Shown here piece by piece: positions 5,106 through 9,442 of a stretch of DNA of 9,442 nt (positions are counted from its first letter, which is position 1; each line of letters starts with the position of its first letter). The translations under genes and the position numbers were made by a program. The stretch is from CAZXCK01 sp964639225 (GTDB lineage Bacteria > Chloroflexota > Anaerolineae > Aggregatilineales > Phototrophicaceae). The notes beneath the pieces are model-generated. The model was not told the origin of the DNA. It was given only the letters and a program-made list of their open reading frames with translations, and ran no database searches. The stretch covers positions 1-9,442 of the forward strand of contig CAZXCK010000150.1 of assembly GCA_964639225.1 (NCBI GenBank), given 5' to 3'.

Positions 5106-7057
5106 TGCGAAACCTACGCGGCTGGATTATCACCCTCACCTGTATCTTTCTGGCGCTGCTGGCGCTGGATGCGTATCCCGGCCTGCGCGGCGGCTCCGGC
5201 TGGCGCTGGCCTTATGCCCTGCCCGACGACTGGCTGCCGGTCGCGCTGCTGGCGCTGATTCTGGCCGTCTACGTGGCCGGGACGCTGGCCCTGCGCCGTG
5301 TTCACCTGCCTGATGCGGCGGGGCTGGTCTGGGGGGTGCTGGGCGGATTCGTCATCGCCATAGGTGTCGTCGGCGTGCGCGGCGACCCCGCCTTTGTGCT
5401 GTTTACGCGCACCGTCTCGCCGGTGCAGACCGGAGCCAGCACGCTGGCCGTGCGCACGCTGGCCGAAGAGGGCGCGCTGGACGCGCTCCGCCGCTGGCCG
5501 GAAGTTATGCGCGAAGCCCAGGACGCCAACCTGATCCACTTTACGACCAGCCCGCCGGGGCAACCGCTGCTGCATTACGGGGCGGCGGCCCTCTTCGAGC
5601 GTATGCCGGGCGTCAGCCAGCCGCTGAGTATGGCGCTGCGGCCTTTCCAGTGCAGCAACGACACCGTAATGGCCTACACCGCTGCCGAGATCAGCGCCAC
5701 GCTGCCGGGGATGCTCATGCCGTTGTGGGCCGCGCTGGCCGTGCTGCCAGTTTACGCGCTGGGCCGTCTGCTGTTCGAGACGCGCGCGGCAGCCCTGCGG
5801 GCCGCCTTGTGGTGGCCGCTGGTGCCGTCGGTGCTGTTGTTTGCGCCGACGTGGAACACGCTTTACCCGCTGCTGGGCGCTGCATCCGGGGCGCTGCTGC
5901 TGGCCGGGCTGCTGCTGGCGGGGCGTGGCGGGGCTTGGCGGGCGTCACTGTTTGTCGCCTCTGGCGTGGTGGCGTCCGCCATGACATTTCTCAATTTCGC
6001 CGTGCTGCCGCTGCTGCTGCTGTACGGCCTGCTGACCCTCGGCTGCTGGTGGTTTGTGCGCGGCGGCGCGGGCGGCTTCTGGTGGCCGGTGCGCGCTGGG
6101 CTGTGGTACGGGCTGGGGCTGGCGTCCGTGTGGCTGATCTACGGGCTGATAACGGGCGTCACTCCGCTGGACATCGCCGCTGTGACATTTGAGAAACACA
6201 GCGAACTCGTCGAGCGCGATTACCTGCCCTGGCTGCTGCTGCATCCGTATGACACGCTGATGTTCAGCGGCTGGCCGCTGGCGGCACTGTTTATCGCTGG
6301 TGGCTGGCTGGCGCTGCGCCGCCTGCCGGACCGCCTGCGCGCCCTCGATGTGCTGGCGCTGGCCACGCTGCTGACGTTTGTGCTGGTCAATCTCAGCGGC
6401 GTGGTCCAGGGGGAAAACGCGCGCATCCTCAGCTTTTACGCGCCGTTCTTCCTGGTGGCGGGTGGGCGCTGGCTGGAAAAAACGCCGCGCTGGGATGCGC
6501 CGCTGCTGGCCGCGCAGGCGCTGACCGTCGGGGTGATGGCGCTGGCTCTGCCGGTTGTGCCGCTGGACCTCAATCCGCAGCCGACCGGCCCCCGCAGCGA
6601 CTTTCCGCGCATCGAAGAGCTGCCGCTGCGCTCGGTTGGGGACACCTTCCGCAGCGCGAATTACGCTGGCAGCTTCACGCTCGACTCGTATCGCTTTGTG
6701 GCCGACCCGGCGCAGCAGGCGCTGTCGCTCGAAATTGTGTGGCAGGGCGTGGAGCCGGTCGAGCGTCCGTATACGTTCGAGATCGTGGCCCGCGCCGACG
6801 ACCCCAATCTCGGCCCGGTGAGCAGCGAACCCATGCGCTGGCAGGCGCAGTTCGGCCACTATCTGCCGACGTGCTGGCGTCCGGGTGAAACTGTGCCGGA
6901 CCTGGTGCAGATTGACCTGCCGGTGGTGTCGGCCCCGGTCCAGTGGACGCTGGAGCTGACCGCCATCGACCCGCGCACCGGGGACCGCATGTGGGTCCAT
7001 ACACCCGATGGCGAGCCGAACCTGTGGGCCGAACTGGGGCCGGTGCCGTATCCGTAG
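5105..7057 (+). CDS. Large polytopic GT-C-like membrane glycosyltransferase-type protein
   Basis: A 650-residue protein with a membrane domain of roughly 11-13 segments (about 7-23, 43-63, 73-91, 202-224, 236-273, 280-318, 334-350, 385-402, 413-432, 440-454, 466-486) and a soluble tail (about 500-650). The long loop after TM3 contains a GDPAF segment (93-97) and IHFTTSPPGQPLLHY (144-158). That recalls the H-T-H-P-P-G-P motif of GT-C-like proteins related to GT39/ArnT/PMT enzymes, which transfer sugars from polyprenyl-phosphate donors on the outer face of the membrane. GENARI (436-441) before the last segments is also typical of related Chloroflexota proteins. The tail looks beta-rich (YRFVADP, LEIVWQG, LPTCWRPGETVPD, WTLELTAIDPRTGDR) and probably folds as a beta-sandwich outside the cell. 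The donor and acceptor cannot be read from the sequence. The start is the only good ATG and fits the promoter at 5068. Only 10 bases separate its stop from that of the convergent epimerase. Confidence 0.82.
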   Translation: MRNLRGWIITLTCIFLALLALDAYPGLRGGSGWRWPYALPDDWLPVALLALILAVYVAGTLALRRVHLPDAAGLVWGVLGGFVIAIGVVGVRGDPAFVLFTRTVSPVQTGASTLAVRTLAEEGALDALRRWPEVMREAQDANLIHFTTSPPGQPLLHYGAAALFERMPGVSQPLSMALRPFQCSNDTVMAYTAAEISATLPGMLMPLWAALAVLPVYALGRLLFETRAAALRAALWWPLVPSVLLFAPTWNTLYPLLGAASGALLLAGLLLAGRGGAWRASLFVASGVVASAMTFLNFAVLPLLLLYGLLTLGCWWFVRGGAGGFWWPVRAGLWYGLGLASVWLIYGLITGVTPLDIAAVTFEKHSELVERDYLPWLLLHPYDTLMFSGWPLAALFIAGGWLALRRLPDRLRALDVLALATLLTFVLVNLSGVVQGENARILSFYAPFFLVAGGRWLEKTPRWDAPLLAAQALTVGVMALALPVVPLDLNPQPTGPRSDFPRIEELPLRSVGDTFRSANYAGSFTLDSYRFVADPAQQALSLEIVWQGVEPVERPYTFEIVARADDPNLGPVSSEPMRWQAQFGHYLPTCWRPGETVPDLVQIDLPVVSAPVQWTLELTAIDPRTGDRMWVHTPDGEPNLWAELGPVPYP

Positions 7058-7067
7058 GCGTGTCGCG

Positions 7068-8015
7068 CTACATCTGCCGCCGGTAAAACTCGACGGTGCG
7101 CGCCAGGCCGGTCTCAAAATCGACGACGGGCGTGAAGTCCAGCAGATCGCGCGCGCGATCGATACCGGCGCGGCTGTGCAGAATGTCGCCGGTGCGCGGC
7201 GCTGCATGGACCGGGGCGATGTCTGTGCCCAGGATGGTATTGAGCCTGTCCACCAGTTCCAGCAGGCTGATGCGCCCGCCGGTGGCCAGATTCATGGTGT
7301 GGCCGGGGGCGTCGGGCGCGGTTGTCGCCAGCAGATTGCCATGCACCACATTGTCGATATAGGTGAAATCCCGTGACTGCTGGCCGTCGCCGTAGATGGT
7401 CGGCGGCTGGCCGTTGAGCATCGCCGTGATGAACTTCGGGATGACCGCCGCATACTGCGAGGCCGGGTCCTGGCGAGCGCCAAACACGTTGAAGTAACGC
7501 AGCGACACCGTCTCCAGGCCGTAGACGCGGGTGAACGTCTGGCAGTAGTATTCACCGGCCAGCTTGGCGACACCATAGGGCGAGATGGGCGCCGGTGGCA
7601 TGTCCTCGCGTTTGTATTCGCCTTCGATCTCGCCGTAGGCCGACGATGACGCGGCGTAGACCACGCGCTTAACGCCCATATCGCGGGCGGCCAGCAGCAC
7701 GTTGAGCGTGCCCGTTACACAGACCTCGTGCGTCAGCAGCGGATCGTCCACGCTGCGCGGGACCGACGGCAGCGCCGCCTGATGCAGCACATAATCGGCA
7801 CCGGCGAACACCGGACGCAGCGTGTCCAGTTCGGTGATGCTGACGGCGTGGTAGCTGTAATCGCCGCCCAGGCTGGCTAAATAATCCAGGTTTTCCTGTT
7901 TACCCGTGAGCAGATTGTCCACGACACGCACCGCGTGCCCCGCTTTGAGCAGATTTTCCGCCAGATGCGAGCCGATAAAGCCCGCGCCCCCGGTGACGAC
8001 ATACGTTGTTGCCAT
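7068..8015 (-). CDS. NAD-dependent nucleotide-sugar epimerase (SDR, UDP-GlcNAc/UDP-Glc 4-epimerase type)
   Basis: A 315-residue extended SDR protein, the usual length. It has the NAD-binding TGGAGFIGSH (8-17), Asp33 at the end of beta-2 for the adenosine ribose, the catalytic Ser in AASSSAYG (121-128), and Tyr147-x3-Lys151 (PYGVAK). The substrate-binding half includes RYFNVFGARQDP (173-184), YGDGQQSRDFTYIDNVV (208-224) and RTGDILHS (274-281). The pattern ALPSVPRSVDDP (81-92) is typical of WbpP-like UDP-GlcNAc 4-epimerases. By eye Ser281 aligns with the small gate residue of WbpP (Ser306), where hexose-only GalE enzymes such as that of E. coli have Tyr. This favours N-acetylated substrates, but related SDR dehydratases and GDP-sugar enzymes are not excluded. 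The ATG at 8015 has GGGG 4 bases upstream. It lies 124 bases after the WecA-like gene on the same strand, a plausible operon for surface glycan synthesis. Confidence 0.9.
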   Translation of the reverse strand: MATTYVVTGGAGFIGSHLAENLLKAGHAVRVVDNLLTGKQENLDYLASLGGDYSYHAVSITELDTLRPVFAGADYVLHQAALPSVPRSVDDPLLTHEVCVTGTLNVLLAARDMGVKRVVYAASSSAYGEIEGEYKREDMPPAPISPYGVAKLAGEYYCQTFTRVYGLETVSLRYFNVFGARQDPASQYAAVIPKFITAMLNGQPPTIYGDGQQSRDFTYIDNVVHGNLLATTAPDAPGHTMNLATGGRISLLELVDRLNTILGTDIAPVHAAPRTGDILHSRAGIDRARDLLDFTPVVDFETGLARTVEFYRRQM

Positions 8016-8070
8016 GATTCCCCTTTGTTCGTCTGTTGTCGGATAATGCGCTGGTTGGCGGATGTCCCGG

Positions 8071-8108
8071 CGGACAGGGCAGACCCTGTCCCTACAATGA
8101 TCTGTCCG
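8071..8108. repeat. REP-like palindrome in the gap between the two glycan genes
   Basis: GGACAGGG (8072-8079) pairs perfectly with CCCTGTCC (8084-8091) around a CAGA loop, and CCTACAATG follows. A second partner for the left arm lies downstream: CGGACAG (8071-8077) is the exact complement of CTGTCCG (8102-8108). Short GC palindromes ending in CCCTACA are, from memory, a repeated type in Anaerolineae genomes. The hairpin could also act as a partial terminator or an mRNA-stability element between two co-directional genes. Confidence 0.5.
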
Positions 8109-8139
8109 GATTCATAGGGAACTGCGCCATCCGTTGCTG

Positions 8140-9153
8140 TCAACCCCGCTGGTACTTATACCGGATCCAGAACATGAGCGCGTACAGCAGCGCCAGCAGC
8201 ACCAGCCCGCCGATGCCCATCGCCCAGGCGGTGGCAGTAGAGACGGCCCCCATCAGCAGGGCCAGCGTGCCATAGAGCGCGCAGCCGCTGTACAGCACAA
8301 ACAGCGTCCAGCGCTGGTTGAGGCCCAGGCTCAACAGCCGGTGCGACGTGTGATCTTTGCCCGCCTCGCCGGGCGAACGGCCTTCCGACAGGCGGGTAAA
8401 CACCACCAGATTGATGTCGAATACGGGCAGGGCCAGCACAAACACGGGGATAATCCAGCTCAGGCCGGGCGGCGTCGCGCCGAACTCCAGCACGATTCCC
8501 AGCGTCGCCAGCACAAAGCCCAGCGTGAGCGCGCCCATATCGCCCATGAAGGTGCTGGCCGGGTTGTAGTTGTAGGTCAGGAAGCCAACCGCGCTGCCCA
8601 GCAGCGCCGCCGCCAGCGCGCTGACCATCGGCAGCCCCTGCGCCAGCCCGATGAGTAAAAAGAATCCCGCCGCGATAGCCGACAGCCCGGCGGCCAGGCC
8701 GTCCATGTTGTCCAGAAAGTTGACCGCATTGGTGACGGCCACCACCCAGAAGATCGTCAGCGGGTAATCCAGCCAGGGGGTGTTGAACATACTGATGTGA
8801 ATGCCGCCCAGCACCAGCACGACCGCCGCGCAGGCCATCGCCACCAGCCGGGTGCGGATGCCCAGGTTGTAATAATCGTCGAGCAGGCCGACGGTCGCCA
8901 GCAGCGCCGCGCCCAGCAGAATGGCGACGATCTGACTCATGTAATGCGCCGGGCTGAACAGCAGCAGCGCCAGCGCCAGCGAGGCGAAGATCGCCAGCCC
9001 GCCCATCAGCGGCTTGTGGTCTTCGTGGATTTTGCGCGTGCTGGGTTTATCGACCACGCCCAGGCGCATCGCCACCTGCCGCGAAACCGGCGTCAGCCCC
9101 AGCGAAGTGGCAAATCCGAATAACAGAATGGGCACGAATTGCAGGCTATCCAT
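8140..9153 (-). CDS. WecA/TagO/MraY-type polyprenyl-phosphate N-acetylhexosamine-1-phosphate transferase
   Basis: An integral membrane enzyme of 337 residues from ATG at 9153, or 340 from an in-frame GTG at 9162. The family transfers a sugar-1-phosphate from a UDP-sugar to undecaprenyl phosphate at the cytoplasmic face, the first committed step of many envelope polymers. About ten hydrophobic segments are visible. Numbering from the GTG, motifs are DKPSTRKIHE (38-47), DDYYNL (95-100, the Mg-binding Asp pair), NAVNFLDNMDGLAAG (145-159), FMGDMGALTLGF (205-216) and GKDHTSHRLL (268-277). The last motif is the WecA/TagO-style His segment and differs from MraY, so UDP-GlcNAc (or GalNAc) is a likelier donor than UDP-MurNAc-pentapeptide. 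AGGGAG at 9170-9165 is 11 bases from the ATG but only 2 from the GTG, which favours the ATG. The gene precedes the epimerase on the same strand. Confidence 0.92.
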   Translation of the reverse strand: MDSLQFVPILLFGFATSLGLTPVSRQVAMRLGVVDKPSTRKIHEDHKPLMGGLAIFASLALALLLFSPAHYMSQIVAILLGAALLATVGLLDDYYNLGIRTRLVAMACAAVVLVLGGIHISMFNTPWLDYPLTIFWVVAVTNAVNFLDNMDGLAAGLSAIAAGFFLLIGLAQGLPMVSALAAALLGSAVGFLTYNYNPASTFMGDMGALTLGFVLATLGIVLEFGATPPGLSWIIPVFVLALPVFDINLVVFTRLSEGRSPGEAGKDHTSHRLLSLGLNQRWTLFVLYSGCALYGTLALLMGAVSTATAWAMGIGGLVLLALLYALMFWIRYKYQRG

Positions 9154-9162
9154 AAATGGCAC

Positions 9163-9190
9163 GGCTCCCTGAGTGTGCGCATCGAGTATA
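9163..9190 (-). promoter_or_regulatory. Promoter and ribosome binding site of the WecA-like gene
   Basis: On the minus strand TATACT (9190-9185) is a good -10 element, and the -35 at the expected spacing is weak. Transcription would start near 9178. AGGGAG (9170-9165) is the candidate ribosome binding site for the ATG at 9153. Confidence 0.4.
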
Positions 9191-9265
9191 CTGCAAAAGC
9201 CGGGGCCATATCAGGGGAATTGTGGGTGTTTGCAGGGCTATCGCAGTAACTACTCAGCATATCTC

Positions 9266-9367
9266 GTGGGGGCGCAGCCCGCCAGGACTATGTCCTGGTT
9301 ACACCCCCGCAAGGGAGCGAGGCTCCCTTGACCCTGTGCTTTGCCGCAAGCGGCTTGCGCAAAGCGC
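9266..9367. repeat. Cluster of consecutive hairpins, REP-like or structured non-coding element
   Basis: Four stems follow each other in about 100 bases. GGGC-GCA-GCCC is at 9270-9280. CCAGGAC-TAT-GTCCTGG is at 9282-9298. CAAGGGAGC-GAG-GCTCCCTTG is at 9310-9330, a perfect 9-bp stem with a 3-base loop. The last stem, at 9336-9367, pairs GCTTTG (9338-9343) with CAAAGC (9360-9365) and CGCAA (9345-9349) with TTGCG (9355-9359) around GCGGC, with one bulged C. In addition GGGGG (9268-9272) can pair with CCCCC (9304-9308), enclosing the first two hairpins. From memory, modules such as GGGGGCG..AGCCC and AAGGGAGC..GCTCCCTTGACCC recur between genes in Anaerolineae, so a dispersed repeat is the first reading. 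A structured RNA is the alternative. Confidence 0.55.
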
Positions 9368-9442
9368 CGAAAAAGGCAAAGTTTTGTCCACTTTTGATGT
9401 GCTTTAACAAATTAATGCGGATAAACCGATCTCGTAGCATGC
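9368..9442. other. AT-rich tail of the window
   Basis: This 75-base stretch is clearly more AT-rich than its neighbours and resembles a promoter region for a gene beyond the window. I see no confident -10/-35 pair. An ATG at 9415 opens a frame to the window end, but it is only about nine codons long and has no ribosome binding site. Confidence 0.3.

Noticed and set aside
5945..7207. 420-codon minus-strand frame opposite the GT-C-like gene
   Set aside because: Its Arg/Gln/His-rich composition is typical of antisense high-GC frames, and it overlaps both the GT-C-like gene and the end of the epimerase.
9156..9407. 83-codon plus-strand frame across the right-hand intergenic region
   Set aside because: It crosses the WecA promoter and the hairpin cluster, has no ribosome binding site, and resembles no protein that I know.

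Overview
The window is about 9.4 kb of GC-rich DNA with seven convincing protein genes. The first is cut by the left edge. The protein styles suggest a member of the Chloroflexota, most likely Anaerolineae-like: a HerA-like ATPase with a Pro-rich linker and coiled coils, a large GT-C-like membrane protein with a C-terminal beta-rich domain, and REP-like hairpins ending in CCCTACA. This assignment comes from recognising family flavour, not from a marker gene or a search. The content looks chromosomal. I see no transposase, integrase, tRNA, rRNA, CRISPR array, toxin or recognisable defence cassette.

Layout. 1-1509 (+): C-terminal part of a HerA/DUF87-like ATPase, closed by a perfect 15-bp hairpin at 1548-1584 that it shares with the next, convergent gene. 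1629-2822 (-): an acyl-CoA dehydrogenase. 2823-3193: a divergent intergenic region holding a minus-strand TATAAT promoter, two palindromes that could be operators, a set of mutually exclusive hairpins, and an extended -10 element for the plus-strand gene. 3194-4348 (+): an unrecognised two-TM protein whose stop codon overlaps the stop of the next, convergent gene. 4345-4956 (-): RdgB/HAM1 nucleoside triphosphate pyrophosphatase. 5105-7057 (+): a 650-residue polytopic GT-C-like protein, preceded by a near-consensus promoter that would give a leaderless mRNA. 7068-8015 (-): an SDR nucleotide-sugar epimerase. 8140-9153 (-): a WecA/TagO/MraY-type polyprenyl-phosphate sugar-1-phosphate transferase. 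9163-9442: its promoter, then a roughly 100-bp run of back-to-back hairpins.

How the genes fit together. The right-hand third has a cell-surface glycan theme. The epimerase, whose gate residue appears to be small (Ser281), could interconvert UDP-GlcNAc and UDP-GalNAc. The WecA-like enzyme would load an N-acetylhexosamine-1-phosphate onto undecaprenyl phosphate. The convergent GT-C-like protein could act on polyprenyl-linked sugars at the outer face of the membrane. The left-hand genes (ATPase, acyl-CoA dehydrogenase, two-TM protein, RdgB) look like unrelated single-gene units. No wholly new multi-gene system is evident. The signals most worth a second look are non-coding: the hairpin cluster at 9266-9367, the competing hairpins at 3021-3104, the operator-like palindrome over the acyl-CoA dehydrogenase start site, and the leaderless promoter at 5068-5105.
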